Shown here one piece after another: positions 44,875-54,645 of a stretch of 64,000 nt of DNA. How positions within the stretch are numbered: position 1 is the stretch's first letter; each line of letters starts with the position of its first letter. A program made the position numbers and the translations under genes. The DNA is taken from the NCBI RefSeq assembly GCF_029854705.2, contig NZ_CP139035.1:2790001-2854000 (forward strand), given 5' to 3'. The notes under the pieces were generated by a model. That model did not search any database. It was not told the origin of the DNA and saw only the letters and a program-made list of their open reading frames with translations. Origin of the DNA: Akkermansia sp. N21116. GTDB taxonomy: Bacteria > Verrucomicrobiota > Verrucomicrobiia > Verrucomicrobiales > Akkermansiaceae.

Positions 44875-46701
44875 ATGGATACGAAATACACCTGGCTGCT
44901 GCTCTTCCTGCCTCTGACAATCGCCGTCGTCAACTGGCTGTTCCTGAAAAAGCGAGGCAACATCGCCGCTCTGACTTCTACGCTCAGTGCCCTCGTCACC
45001 CTCGTCATCTCCATCGGCTTGCTGGGGCAAACCGGTACCGACGCCATTTCCTGGCTGACTCTGCACGGGCAGGACGTCAACTTCAGTATTGGCTTCGGGT
45101 ATCTGCTTGATCCCCTTTCCACACGGATGATGGTAGTTGTCACCGGCGTAGGATTCCTCGTCCACTTGTTCTCCCTTGGTTACATGGACGACGATTCCGC
45201 CAAGACGCGCTACTATGCCGGATTGAGCCTGTTCATGTTCTCCATGACCGGCATCGTCCTGGCCAACAATCTGGCCATGACCTTCATCTGCTGGGAATTG
45301 GTCGGATTCTGCTCCTACCTGCTCATCGGCCACTACTTCACCAAAAACTCCGCGGCGAACGCCTCCAAAAAGGCCTTCATCACCAACCGCGTCGGCGATT
45401 TCGGATTCCTCATCGGCATCCTGGCCACATGGGCTCTTGCCGGGACGCTCTCCTTTGCCGACATGGAACTGCCCCAGGGGCTCAGCAATGATCTGCTCAC
45501 CATCGTCATCCTCTGTCTCTTCTGCGGAGCGGTCGGCAAATCGGCCCAGTTCCCGCTCCATGTCTGGCTTCCCGACGCCATGGAAGGCCCGACACCCGTA
45601 TCCGCTCTCATGCATGCCGCCACCATGGTTGCCGCCGGCGTTTACATGATGGTACGCATCCAGACCTCCCTCGGTACCGAAGTCTTTACGGAAACGGCCT
45701 GCATGGTTATTACCTCCATTGGCGCCATCACCGCCATCCTGGCCGCTTTCATGGCCACCCAGCAGAATGACATCAAGCGCATCCTGGCCTACTCCACCCT
45801 TTCCCAGCTCGGGTACATGATCATGGCCGTCGGCCTGCTGGCCGGAGAAGCCGCCATGTTCCACCTGTACACCCACGCCTGGTTCAAGGCACTGCTCTTC
45901 CTCGGAGCCGGCGCCATCATTTACGCCTGCCATCACGAACAGGATATCTGGAAAATGGGTGGTATCCTCGGACGCATGAAACTCACTTCGCTTTGCTTCC
46001 TCCTCGGGACCGCCGCCCTGATCGCCATCCCCGGAACATCCGGATTCTTCTCCAAGGAAGGCATTCTGACCGCCGCTCTGGAAACCAACCCGCTCTTCTT
46101 CTGGATCGGTGCCGGAGTCGCCTTGCTGACCACCTTCTACATGATGCGGCTCGTCATGGTCGTCTTCTTCGGCAAACCCCGTACCCAGAGTGCGGAACAC
46201 TCCCATGAAGTCGGAACCGCCATGTGGCTGCCTCTCGTCATCCTTGCCATTATGGCCGTCGTCTCGGGATACGGATTCATTGCGGACAAACTTGTTCCCG
46301 CCAACGATTTCCAATCGGAAGGCCTCCACATCGGCCTGCCCTTCTACGTTTCCCTCGGAGCTCTCATCATCGGCGGCATCCTCGGTATCGTCTGCTACGC
46401 CGGAGTACCGGCCAAGGACAGGCTCTCCTCCAACCCTATTGCCAGGCTTTTCGCCAACCGTTTCTACATCGACGCTTTCTACGACAAAGTCCTCATCCAG
46501 GGAGTTCAGGGCTTTTGCTCGGCACTCATTGACTTCCTTGACCAATTCGTCTTCGGCATCATCGTAGGCGGCTGCGCCCGCCTGACAGCCGGGGCCGGCT
46601 GGGTTCTCCGTTATCTGCAATCCGGCAGCATCGCCGCCTACACGGTGCTTTTCGGAGCCGGCATCCTGCTGGTTATCTACTTCATGGTCTTCCACTGCTA
46701 A
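44875..46701 (+). CDS. nuoL: NADH-quinone oxidoreductase subunit L
   Basis: The distal antiporter-like proton-pumping subunit. The 608-residue polytopic protein has the key features: FICWELVGFCSYLLIGHY with the conserved Glu, VGKSAQFPLHVWLPDAMEGPTPVSALMHAATMVAAGVYM with Lys and His of the channel, AYSTLSQLGYMIMA, YTHAWFKALLFLGAGAIIY, and IPGTSGFFSKEGIL. The C-terminal part supplies the long lateral helix. The length is normal. Confidence 0.97.
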   Translation: MDTKYTWLLLFLPLTIAVVNWLFLKKRGNIAALTSTLSALVTLVISIGLLGQTGTDAISWLTLHGQDVNFSIGFGYLLDPLSTRMMVVVTGVGFLVHLFSLGYMDDDSAKTRYYAGLSLFMFSMTGIVLANNLAMTFICWELVGFCSYLLIGHYFTKNSAANASKKAFITNRVGDFGFLIGILATWALAGTLSFADMELPQGLSNDLLTIVILCLFCGAVGKSAQFPLHVWLPDAMEGPTPVSALMHAATMVAAGVYMMVRIQTSLGTEVFTETACMVITSIGAITAILAAFMATQQNDIKRILAYSTLSQLGYMIMAVGLLAGEAAMFHLYTHAWFKALLFLGAGAIIYACHHEQDIWKMGGILGRMKLTSLCFLLGTAALIAIPGTSGFFSKEGILTAALETNPLFFWIGAGVALLTTFYMMRLVMVVFFGKPRTQSAEHSHEVGTAMWLPLVILAIMAVVSGYGFIADKLVPANDFQSEGLHIGLPFYVSLGALIIGGILGIVCYAGVPAKDRLSSNPIARLFANRFYIDAFYDKVLIQGVQGFCSALIDFLDQFVFGIIVGGCARLTAGAGWVLRYLQSGSIAAYTVLFGAGILLVIYFMVFHC

Positions 46702-46722
46702 CCTCCACCCACACCAACTACC

Positions 46723-48162
46723 ATGCTTATCTGGCTCGTACTTATTCCCCTGATTGCCTCGGGACTCATCGGTATCTGCAAGGCACCCGCCAAGCCGACT
46801 GCCATCCTGAGCGTTACCCTGACTTTGGTTCTGGGCATCTGGGCTCTGGTTAGCTACGACTCCTGCTCGTCATGCTGGACGCAGTTCATGGATACGGATC
46901 TGCAGCTGACTCTTGCCCCCGCGCTAGCCAAAGTCATGCTTCTGCTGACCATCCTCGTCACCTTTGGCACCATTCTGGGCGTTTGCGCACCGGAAGGCAA
47001 TAAAGCCTCCTGGTACATCTCCCCGCTCCTGATCTCAGCCGGGGCAACAGGAGCGTTCCTCTCGGACAATATTCTCTCCTTCTTCGCCTTCCATGAACTG
47101 GCCCTCATTCCCACATTCGTGATGATCGGCCTCTTCGGACGCGGAGACAAGCGCACGATCGCCTGGCGCATCACGCTGTACCTCGGCCTGGCGTCCATGG
47201 TACTCCTGACCGGGCTTCTCATGCTTGGTTCCCAGCTCGGTTACACCTTCACAGCCATCCGTGAAGCCGTTGAGGCCGGAGTCCAGTTGAAGCATGCCTG
47301 CACCATCGGCGCCCTTCTGCTGGCCGGGTTCGGCACACTCGTTTCACTCTTCCCCTTCCACTCTTGGGCAGCGCCCGCCTACGCCTCGGCTCCAACTCCG
47401 GTAGCCATGATGCATGCCGGCGTACTCAAAAAGTTCGGTCTATACGGTCTGTTCATGTTGCAACCCATGATTTCCGGAGCTTTTGCCCCGTGGAACAACC
47501 TCTTGATGATTTTCCTGGTCTGCAACGTCATCTGGGTCGGTTATGTCACCGTCAACCAGAAACGCCTGGATCTCCTGCTCGGCAACTCCTCCGTGATGCA
47601 CATGGGCTACATCTTCCTGGCCTTTGCCGCACTAGTCTCCACGGAAACGAATCCCTGGGCGACACAAGGCGCCGCCCTGCTAATGCTGGCACACGGACTT
47701 TCCATCGCCCTGCTCTTCCTGCTTTGCGGACAAATCGAAGCCCGTACGCAAACACTGGAACTCGGAGCCCTCGGCGGACTCGGCAGCAAGCTTCCCCGGC
47801 TGGCCTTCATCTTCGGCATCGCTTCCATGGCCTCTATCGGCTTGCCCGGCCTAGCCAACTTCCCCGGCGAATTCATGATCTTCTTCTCGGGGTTCGCCGG
47901 ATTTGCCGGCCACTTCGGTCCGGTTCAAATCGCCACGGTCCTCTGTCTGTGGGGCTTGGTCATCAGTGCTATCTACATGCTCCGAGCCTACAAGGACATC
48001 TTCCAGGGAGAACTTTCCCGTTCCTGTGAACGCGTCGAGACCCAATGTTCCTGCAAATGCGGTTCCAGCCATACCGCCTGCCTGGCCGTGCTGTTCCTGA
48101 CGGCCGCTTTGGTTCTTTTCGGTTTCGGTCCCAACATCGTCCTCAGTTTCTTCGGGAATTGA
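46723..48162 (+). CDS. nuoM: NADH-quinone oxidoreductase subunit M
   Basis: Second antiporter-like pumping subunit. The 479-residue protein shows the family marks FFAFHELALIPTFVMIGLFG with the conserved Glu, LVSLFPFHSWAAPAYASAPTPVAMMHAGVLKKFGLYGL, GNSSVMHMGYIFLA, HGLSIALLFLLCGQIEARTQT and GLPGLANFPGEFMIF. The C-terminus has an unusual cysteine-rich stretch before the last helix (CERVETQCSCKCGSSHTACL). It lies 21 bases after nuoL and 37 before nuoN. Confidence 0.96.
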   Translation: MLIWLVLIPLIASGLIGICKAPAKPTAILSVTLTLVLGIWALVSYDSCSSCWTQFMDTDLQLTLAPALAKVMLLLTILVTFGTILGVCAPEGNKASWYISPLLISAGATGAFLSDNILSFFAFHELALIPTFVMIGLFGRGDKRTIAWRITLYLGLASMVLLTGLLMLGSQLGYTFTAIREAVEAGVQLKHACTIGALLLAGFGTLVSLFPFHSWAAPAYASAPTPVAMMHAGVLKKFGLYGLFMLQPMISGAFAPWNNLLMIFLVCNVIWVGYVTVNQKRLDLLLGNSSVMHMGYIFLAFAALVSTETNPWATQGAALLMLAHGLSIALLFLLCGQIEARTQTLELGALGGLGSKLPRLAFIFGIASMASIGLPGLANFPGEFMIFFSGFAGFAGHFGPVQIATVLCLWGLVISAIYMLRAYKDIFQGELSRSCERVETQCSCKCGSSHTACLAVLFLTAALVLFGFGPNIVLSFFGN

Positions 48163-48199
48163 CCCTCACGTCCAGTAACCCTTTCCAACGATTCATCCC

Positions 48200-48276
48200 A
48201 TGCAAGTTCTTACGCCTGAATTCATTCACGTGGTACATTCCATGCAATCCTACACGCCTGAATTCATTCTCGTCGG
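48200..48276 (+). repeat. Imperfect 42-base tandem duplication at the nuoN start
   Basis: ATGCAA and ACGCCTGAATTCATTC occur at the same spacing in two copies 42 bases apart, starting at 48200 and 48242. The reading frame is kept, giving two possible start codons. Confidence 0.75.
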
Positions 48277-49651
48277 TGTCGCCCTCGTCCTCCTGCTTGC
48301 GGACGCTTTCCTGAAAAACGTCCCCAAATGCGCCTTCGGCCTCATCGGGGTCCTGGCCTCACTGGCAGTCATCCCGTACTACACGGCGGAAAACCTCTAC
48401 GGCAACATCTACGCCATTCTGGCACTGATCTCCACAGCCCTCACCCTGCTGTTGGCCGTTGATTTCAAAGCTGTCATCAACCTCTCGTCCAACCAGGGCA
48501 AAACCCAGGACGGAACCGGCGAATTCTTCATTCTTCCCCTCATTGCCTGCGCCGGTATCACCGCCATGACAAAGGCTACGGACCTGATCACCCTGTTCGT
48601 GTCCCTGGAAGTACTCACGCTGACCTCCTACATCCTCGTCGGCTACTTCCGCCGCAACATCGGCTCTCTGGAAGCCGGAGTCAAATACCTGATTCTGGGT
48701 GCCATCAGCACGGGTGTCCTCGTCTTCGGCCTCGCTTGGTACTTCGGCATGACCGGTACGTTTGAAATCAGCAAGAGCGCTGTCCTTTCCGCCATTGCTT
48801 CAGGCAACTCCGCCGGCATCCTCTTCGCTCTGGCTCTGCTCGTCATCGGAGCCGCCTTCAAAATCGGTGCCGTACCGCTCCAGATGTGGATCCCCGACGT
48901 GTACCAGGGAGCCCCCCTGCCGACGACGGCTTTCCTGTCCGTTGCCTCCAAAGTAGCCGGTTTTGCCTTCCTGAGCATTATCCTCGTGCCCTTCGCCAAC
49001 ATTCCGAGCGTCCTGCTCATCCTCGCCCTGATGGCTGCCGCCACGCTCCTCGTCGGAAACCTGGGAGCTATTCCCCAGACCAACCTGAAACGTTTGATGG
49101 GTTATTCCTCCATCGCCCAGGCCGGTTTCATCCTTCCCTTCTTCCTGACGGACGGTTCCTATAACGGCGCGCCCGATTCGACGATAGCTCCGAATGCCGC
49201 CCTTTACCTTGCCATCTACATGCTGATGACCTTCGGCGCCTTTTTTGCCCTCAGCCTCATCCGCATCCAGCGCGGCAGCGAAGAGATTTCCGCCTTCCGG
49301 GGGCTTGGCAAGACCAATCCCCGCCTGGCTCTCGCCATCACCATCATGTTCGCTTCTCTTGCGGGTGTTCCGCTGACGGCTGGGTTCCTTGCCAAGATGG
49401 CATCCTTCCTGCACGTCATCCGCTTCGGGACTTATTCATCCTGGCTCCTGCCCATCATGGTCATCTGCGCAGCCTCCGGTTTCTATTACTACTTCAAGGT
49501 CATCCGCGCCATGTACTGGGAAAAGCCCCGGGAAGAAGACGAAGCAATCATTGTCACGCCCATCACCGCTATCGTGATGACCGGCTGTGCAGCTGCAATC
49601 GTCATTGCCGGAATCATGCCCCTCTTTACCTCCGGACTCTCCAACCTGTAA
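48200..49651 (+). CDS. nuoN: NADH-quinone oxidoreductase subunit N
   Basis: Third antiporter-like pumping subunit and the last of the operon. The 483-residue protein has LFVSLEVLTLTSYILVGYFRRN, AAFKIGAVPLQMWIPDVYQGAPLPTTAFLSVASKVAGF, LMGYSSIAQAGFIL and FASLAGVPLTAGFLAKM. The first 14 residues (MQVLTPEFIHVVHS) partly duplicate the next (MQSYTPEFILVG), so the true start may be the second ATG at 48242. A rho-independent terminator follows. Confidence 0.96.
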   Translation: MQVLTPEFIHVVHSMQSYTPEFILVGVALVLLLADAFLKNVPKCAFGLIGVLASLAVIPYYTAENLYGNIYAILALISTALTLLLAVDFKAVINLSSNQGKTQDGTGEFFILPLIACAGITAMTKATDLITLFVSLEVLTLTSYILVGYFRRNIGSLEAGVKYLILGAISTGVLVFGLAWYFGMTGTFEISKSAVLSAIASGNSAGILFALALLVIGAAFKIGAVPLQMWIPDVYQGAPLPTTAFLSVASKVAGFAFLSIILVPFANIPSVLLILALMAAATLLVGNLGAIPQTNLKRLMGYSSIAQAGFILPFFLTDGSYNGAPDSTIAPNAALYLAIYMLMTFGAFFALSLIRIQRGSEEISAFRGLGKTNPRLALAITIMFASLAGVPLTAGFLAKMASFLHVIRFGTYSSWLLPIMVICAASGFYYYFKVIRAMYWEKPREEDEAIIVTPITAIVMTGCAAAIVIAGIMPLFTSGLSNL

Positions 49652-49673
49652 GGATACTCCACGACGATTTCTT

Positions 49674-49710
49674 AAAAACCGGTCGGCCTCCGTGGCTGGG
49701 CGGTTTTTTT
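49674..49710 (+). terminator. Rho-independent terminator of the nuo operon
   Basis: AAAAACCG (49674-49681) pairs with CGGTTTTT (49701-49708) around an inner GGCC/GGCT arm, ending in TTTTTTTGTTTT. It lies 22 bases after the nuoN stop. Confidence 0.85.
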
Positions 49711-49865
49711 GTTTTGCTAAAACCGATGGGCTCCCCCTCTTCGTCTCTTTCCCGCAGAGATGAAAAACGGAGGAGTATCAAATTTCCGTTCGCGATATTT
49801 TGAACATGAATCATGAAAGAGATTCTCCCGGCGAGCCGTTCTATTATAAACACCCATCAGCACGC

Positions 49866-51833
49866 ATGATCAAAGCCAACCTCTTTTCCGTCCTGCTCCT
49901 CATCGGAGTTCTTCCACTGGTACCTGCTTTTGCCAATCCGGAAGAATCGACCATCCTGGCCTCCCCGGTCGGTTTGTCTCATTCTCTGGAAACCGGCCCG
50001 GTCTGTTTCCATCTCGGAATCTCCAAAGACGGACAGCTTTTGGGCAACACAAAGTTCCAGGGAAAGCCTGCCGCATTGGATTCCCCCCTCGGCCTCACCG
50101 TGGACGGGGTCGACATCGGTCAAAAAATTCAATCCATCAAAGAGCAACACAAGGGTAGCGGAGAAGCCACCTACGCCATCACAACACAAGGGGGACAGAA
50201 CTACTTCCTTGACGTCAGGACATATCCTGACGGGCTCGCCATTCGGTACAGAATCCCCTCCGATACGCCCAGAACCATTGAGCGTGAGCAAACATCCTTT
50301 TCCTTCCCCTCCTCCACCCGGGCCTGGTATGCCAGTGGTCCCTTCCAATACGGGTGGATTCAATCGTATCAAGATCGTCTGACAGATACCATACAGGGAG
50401 AACTACTTGCCCCTCCCGCCACATTCCGTCTGCCCTCCGACACCTACGCTGCCGTCACGGAGGCCAATCTGACCCATTTCCACGGGGCTGTCATGTTCGG
50501 AGATGCCCCCAACCGCATCCGATTTGGATTTGTTGACAACAAAGGTCACATTGAATCGGGCATACCCACCGGCATGCCAGCCATGCAATATGCCCATTCC
50601 GAAGTTCGCGACATCGCCTGGAAAGCATTCCCCGACGCCTCGCGGTCAGAAATCATAACACCTTGGCGCATCCTGATGCTGGCCTCCGACTTGAATGGCC
50701 TCGTCAACAACAACATCATCCGGGAAGTCTCCAATCCCCCCGATCACGAACTCTTCCCGCAGGGATCAAAAACAAGCTGGATCAAGCCGGGCCGGGCTGT
50801 CTTCACATGGCTTACCCAAGGAGGAGCCAGCCGACTCAGCCAGGAAACATACAAAAAATATATTGATGGAGCCTCTGAACTGGGACTGGAATCAGTCGTC
50901 ATCGATGATGGATGGGAGCACTGGCCTGATAAATGGAAAGACATTGCCGAACTGGCCGAATACGGGAAAAAACGCCACGTAGGCATCTGGTTATGGCGGC
51001 CCTCGTCGCCACGCTTTGGCAACCGGAACGACATCGGACTGGAACAAGCGGAAGAAAGAACCGCATTCATGAAAAAATGTGCCGAATTGGGTGTACAAGG
51101 ACTCAAAATCGACTTCTTCCACACAGAAAATGCCTACACCGTCCAATTGATGGAAGACATCTTGAAAGAGGCTGCCCGCAACAAATTGATGGTCGTCTTC
51201 CATGGTGTCAACAAGCCCACTGGGGACTACTTCACCTACCCCAATCTATTAGCCAAGGAAGCAGTTCGCGGCCTGGAATGCGTCGGTGGTGAAAACAATT
51301 GGGCTCCCGGTCCGCCCTGGCCCTATCACAACACCGTCCTTCCTTTCACCCGCTGGCTGGCAGGCGGAGCCGACTATACCCCTCTCAACTTCCGTCATTC
51401 TTATCCCCCCTCCGTCACCTTTGCACACCAGTTCGCCACCATCTACGTGCTCACATCACAGATGTTGATTCTGGCCGCAGATATGGAAGACATGCTTTCC
51501 TCTCCCGGAAGGGGATTTATTGAAAGTGTCCCCGTCGTATGGGATGAAACCGTCGTCCTGCCGGAAAGCAGTATTGGAGAACTGGCAGCCATCGCCCGCC
51601 GCAAAGGTAATACATGGTACCTCGGCGTCCTCAACGGAGAAAAGCCCAGGGAACTGAAATCCAGGCTGGAGTTCCTCAGCGCCGGTATCTATGATTTGGA
51701 AATCCTGGCCGACAGTCCCAACGACAGGAAAAACATCCAAATTCGCCGTTCCACATTCCGTACCGGAGACTCACTGACCGAGGACCTACACTCAGGAGGA
51801 GGCCTCGTCATCCGCATCACCAGACGTCCATAA
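49866..51833 (+). CDS. Glycoside hydrolase family 97 enzyme
   Basis: A secreted alpha-glycosidase of about 655 residues. The signal peptide starts MIKANLFSVLLLIGVLPLVPAFA, so I used this ATG and not upstream TTG or ATG codons. The N-terminal beta-super-sandwich holds the family's YPDGLAIRYRIP and WYASGPFQYGWIQSY; the TIM barrel has GLESVVIDDGWEHW, HVGIWLWRPSS and VQGLKIDFFHTENAY. An Asp at residue 416 in that last motif is at the position where retaining GH97 alpha-galactosidases have their nucleophile, so this is probably the retaining type. In a gut setting it may remove alpha-galactose from host or diet glycans. Confidence 0.9.
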   Translation: MIKANLFSVLLLIGVLPLVPAFANPEESTILASPVGLSHSLETGPVCFHLGISKDGQLLGNTKFQGKPAALDSPLGLTVDGVDIGQKIQSIKEQHKGSGEATYAITTQGGQNYFLDVRTYPDGLAIRYRIPSDTPRTIEREQTSFSFPSSTRAWYASGPFQYGWIQSYQDRLTDTIQGELLAPPATFRLPSDTYAAVTEANLTHFHGAVMFGDAPNRIRFGFVDNKGHIESGIPTGMPAMQYAHSEVRDIAWKAFPDASRSEIITPWRILMLASDLNGLVNNNIIREVSNPPDHELFPQGSKTSWIKPGRAVFTWLTQGGASRLSQETYKKYIDGASELGLESVVIDDGWEHWPDKWKDIAELAEYGKKRHVGIWLWRPSSPRFGNRNDIGLEQAEERTAFMKKCAELGVQGLKIDFFHTENAYTVQLMEDILKEAARNKLMVVFHGVNKPTGDYFTYPNLLAKEAVRGLECVGGENNWAPGPPWPYHNTVLPFTRWLAGGADYTPLNFRHSYPPSVTFAHQFATIYVLTSQMLILAADMEDMLSSPGRGFIESVPVVWDETVVLPESSIGELAAIARRKGNTWYLGVLNGEKPRELKSRLEFLSAGIYDLEILADSPNDRKNIQIRRSTFRTGDSLTEDLHSGGGLVIRITRRP

Positions 51834-51870
51834 ATCTGGGAGCGGCACAGATCTTCGCCGCCGCACCGCC

Positions 51871-54624
51871 ATGTCCAGCTTCGATCCTTCCATCCGTTTC
51901 CAAGGCACATTCCGCAGTTATCAGCAAGGCATACTCGACCGGGCGGAAGACTACTGGGACGACGGGCAAATCCATATTGTGGCAGCCCCCGGAAGCGGGA
52001 AAACAATCCTGGGACTGGAGTTAATCCGCCGCAAGAATGCCCCCGCGCTTATCCTGTCGCCCTCCGTCACCATCCGCCAGCAATGGGGAGAACGTTTCCG
52101 CGGCAACTTCCTGCCATCGGGACGGGATGATTCCGGCATGATATCCTTCCGTCTCTCGGAGCCCAGGCTCATCACCTCCGTCACCTACCAGGCTCTTCAC
52201 GCGGCATGGACGGGTCGCCCCCTTCCGGCAGAAGACGATGGCGACGAGCAGGAATATATGGAGGACACCACTTCCGAAGAAGACAATGCCCCCTCCGAAT
52301 TCTCCGCTAGAAACGAACTCATCGAAGCCATCCACAAGGCAGGTATACGCACCATCTGCCTCGATGAAGCCCACCACCTCCGCAGCGAATGGCAAAAGGC
52401 TCTCGAAGCCTTCCTGAAAGCCCTCAAGGCAGACGTCTCCATCATCGCACTCACGGCCACACCTCCCTACGACAGTACGCCGGAGGAATGGAAACGCTAC
52501 ATGACCGTCTGCGGAGAAATCGACGCCGAAATTTTCGTTCCCCAACTCGTTTCGCAAAAAAGTCTTTGTCCTCATCAGGACTACATCTACTTCAACTATC
52601 CTGCCGCCCCCGAGCTGGATGCCCTCCAAAAATACCGCCAAATAGCGTCCGAAACCACGCACACCATTCTAACCGGCCCCATATTCGGAGAAATACTGGA
52701 AGCCAGCGCTCTTCTGACTCGGTACCGGGAAATGGAGGAAACCCTTCTGGAATATGCGGATCAATTCTCATACATTCTGATTCTGGCTCACGCCAGAGGT
52801 GAAAATATCCCGAGAAAACTTATCCGTCTCCTCACCGGCAGAAAGAGCCTCCCCTCATTCACCTCGATCAAATATGCCGAATGGGTCTTCAATTTCATCC
52901 TCGCTCACCCGGAACTCTTTTCACCCGCCAGCGTTGAGCACCTGCACACCGCCCTCTCACATGCCGGCCTCATCAAGCGCCACCAGGTCTGCCTCCTCTT
53001 CGATGACAAACTGAAGCGCACCTTCATCTCATCAGTCGGCAAGCTGGAGAGCATCACCATCATCGCCGAGGAGGAACACAAACAACTCGGGCGCGATTTG
53101 CGCCTCCTCGTGCTGACGGATCACATCAAGAAAAACCTGCTCTCCACCATTGGCAGTGATCGCCCACTGCAAGAAATGGGAACGGTACCCATCTTCGAAG
53201 CCATCCGCCGCAAGATGGGAGAACAGGTCGGCATCGCGCTCCTGTCCGGCACCCTCGTGCTTTGGCCGTCCAATACACTGGGGGCATTGATGGAGACCGC
53301 CCACGACATGGGGATTTCCCTCACGTCGCGCCCCCTGCCCAATGTGCCATATTGCGAACTAAACTTTAGCGGACAAAATAAAAACAAGGTTGCCGTCATC
53401 ACGAAAGCCTTCCGCCAAGGGCATTGCCAAATCCTCGTCGGCACCAAATCCCTGCTGGGGGAAGGATGGGACTCTCCCTGCATCAACAGCCTTATCCTGG
53501 CCAGTTTCATCGGCTCTTTCATGCTCTCCAATCAAATGAGAGGGCGAGCCATTCGCATCGATCCCGACAAACCAGATAAAACCGCCAATATCTGGCACCT
53601 CGCCACGCTGGAACCCGAAGCTGCCCTGAAAGAAAACACCATCGTCAGATTCATCCAATCACTCAATGAGGAACCGTCCAGGCTGGAAAGTGAAGACTAC
53701 GACATGCTCACACGCCGTTTCGAAAGCTTCATGGGGCCTTCCTACAGGCAAGGACAATACATCACCAACGGTATCGAACGCCTCGACATCATCCAGCCCC
53801 CGTACACCAAAAAGCACATTCAGGAAATCAATGAACAGATGCTGTCCATGGCCGCTGACCGTGAAGGAATGCGCAAACGTTGGGAAGAATTATTGCAGGG
53901 ATCAGACGTCAATAAGGAGGATATCCTCGAAACCGTCGAACTGAATCCTCCCAGAGAACCTACAAAATTCATCTTCTTCAATTTACTGTATCTTCTCCTA
54001 CTGGGCGGCACTCTTGTTGCAGGCTTTGCATCAGCCGGATCGGCAATCATGAAAGCCGCCACAATTTGGCAACTCATTGCCCTCATCGCCACATTTTGGA
54101 TTCTGCATAAAATTTACATACTCATCATCTACCGGATTCTTCCTCTGCTTTCTCCGGAAAAAACAATACGCAGCTTTGCGACAGCACTACTGAGCACCAT
54201 GAAGGAATGCGGGAAAATCGCCTCACCAGATACGATAGCCCGCGTCGCCTCCTTCAACTCCAGCCTGATCATCACCTGCGAACTACAGAACGGCTCTCTC
54301 CGGGAAAAAACCCTCTTCCGCAACGCCATCGGAGAACTCCTCTCCCCCATCGACAACCCACGCTACCTCCTGATTCGCCAGGACTTCATCCTGGGGGCCC
54401 TTTTTCTCGACTACGACCGCAGCTATGCCTGTCCCGCCATCCTCGGCAACAATAAAGAATCAGCTGAAGCCTTCCAAGAGCATCTGGACAAGCTCCACTG
54501 CCCGTACAAACTGGTCTTCACCCGTAATGAGGTCGGTAGAAAAATCCTCCTGAAATGCCGGAACAGGTCGCGCATCAATCGAACTGGAAAATTCATCAAA
54601 CGCTTCCGCATTTTCGACAATTAG
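51871..54624 (+). CDS. Superfamily 2 helicase with two C-terminal membrane helices
   Basis: A 917-residue protein with an SF2 motor: Q-like region FRSYQQGILDR, Walker A APGSGKT (39-45), TVIR-type motif LILSPSVTIRQQWGERF, DEAH box CLDEAHHL (163-170), TAT (195-197), then the second RecA domain with LVGTKSLLGEGWDSPCI and motif VI QMRGRAIRIDP (555-565). Helices at about 700-722 and 732-757 are strongly hydrophobic, and a last cytoplasmic domain of about 150 residues has no recognised family. A membrane-bound helicase of this form is uncommon. It starts 37 bases after the GH97 gene, on the same strand, but looks functionally unrelated to it. Confidence 0.9.
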   Translation: MSSFDPSIRFQGTFRSYQQGILDRAEDYWDDGQIHIVAAPGSGKTILGLELIRRKNAPALILSPSVTIRQQWGERFRGNFLPSGRDDSGMISFRLSEPRLITSVTYQALHAAWTGRPLPAEDDGDEQEYMEDTTSEEDNAPSEFSARNELIEAIHKAGIRTICLDEAHHLRSEWQKALEAFLKALKADVSIIALTATPPYDSTPEEWKRYMTVCGEIDAEIFVPQLVSQKSLCPHQDYIYFNYPAAPELDALQKYRQIASETTHTILTGPIFGEILEASALLTRYREMEETLLEYADQFSYILILAHARGENIPRKLIRLLTGRKSLPSFTSIKYAEWVFNFILAHPELFSPASVEHLHTALSHAGLIKRHQVCLLFDDKLKRTFISSVGKLESITIIAEEEHKQLGRDLRLLVLTDHIKKNLLSTIGSDRPLQEMGTVPIFEAIRRKMGEQVGIALLSGTLVLWPSNTLGALMETAHDMGISLTSRPLPNVPYCELNFSGQNKNKVAVITKAFRQGHCQILVGTKSLLGEGWDSPCINSLILASFIGSFMLSNQMRGRAIRIDPDKPDKTANIWHLATLEPEAALKENTIVRFIQSLNEEPSRLESEDYDMLTRRFESFMGPSYRQGQYITNGIERLDIIQPPYTKKHIQEINEQMLSMAADREGMRKRWEELLQGSDVNKEDILETVELNPPREPTKFIFFNLLYLLLLGGTLVAGFASAGSAIMKAATIWQLIALIATFWILHKIYILIIYRILPLLSPEKTIRSFATALLSTMKECGKIASPDTIARVASFNSSLIITCELQNGSLREKTLFRNAIGELLSPIDNPRYLLIRQDFILGALFLDYDRSYACPAILGNNKESAEAFQEHLDKLHCPYKLVFTRNEVGRKILLKCRNRSRINRTGKFIKRFRIFDN

Positions 54625-54645
54625 ACGCCGACAATCTCAAAAGAC

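Noticed and set aside
44587-46695. A 702-codon open frame antisense to nuoK and nuoL
   Set aside because: The protein is Gly-, Glu- and His-rich with no domain, and the plus strand clearly encodes NuoK and NuoL. Such shadows are common in GC-rich genes.
49766-49790. Inverted repeat AACGGA-N13-TCCGTT upstream of the GH97 gene
   Set aside because: Six-base arms with a 13-base gap occur often by chance, and no regulator gene lies nearby.
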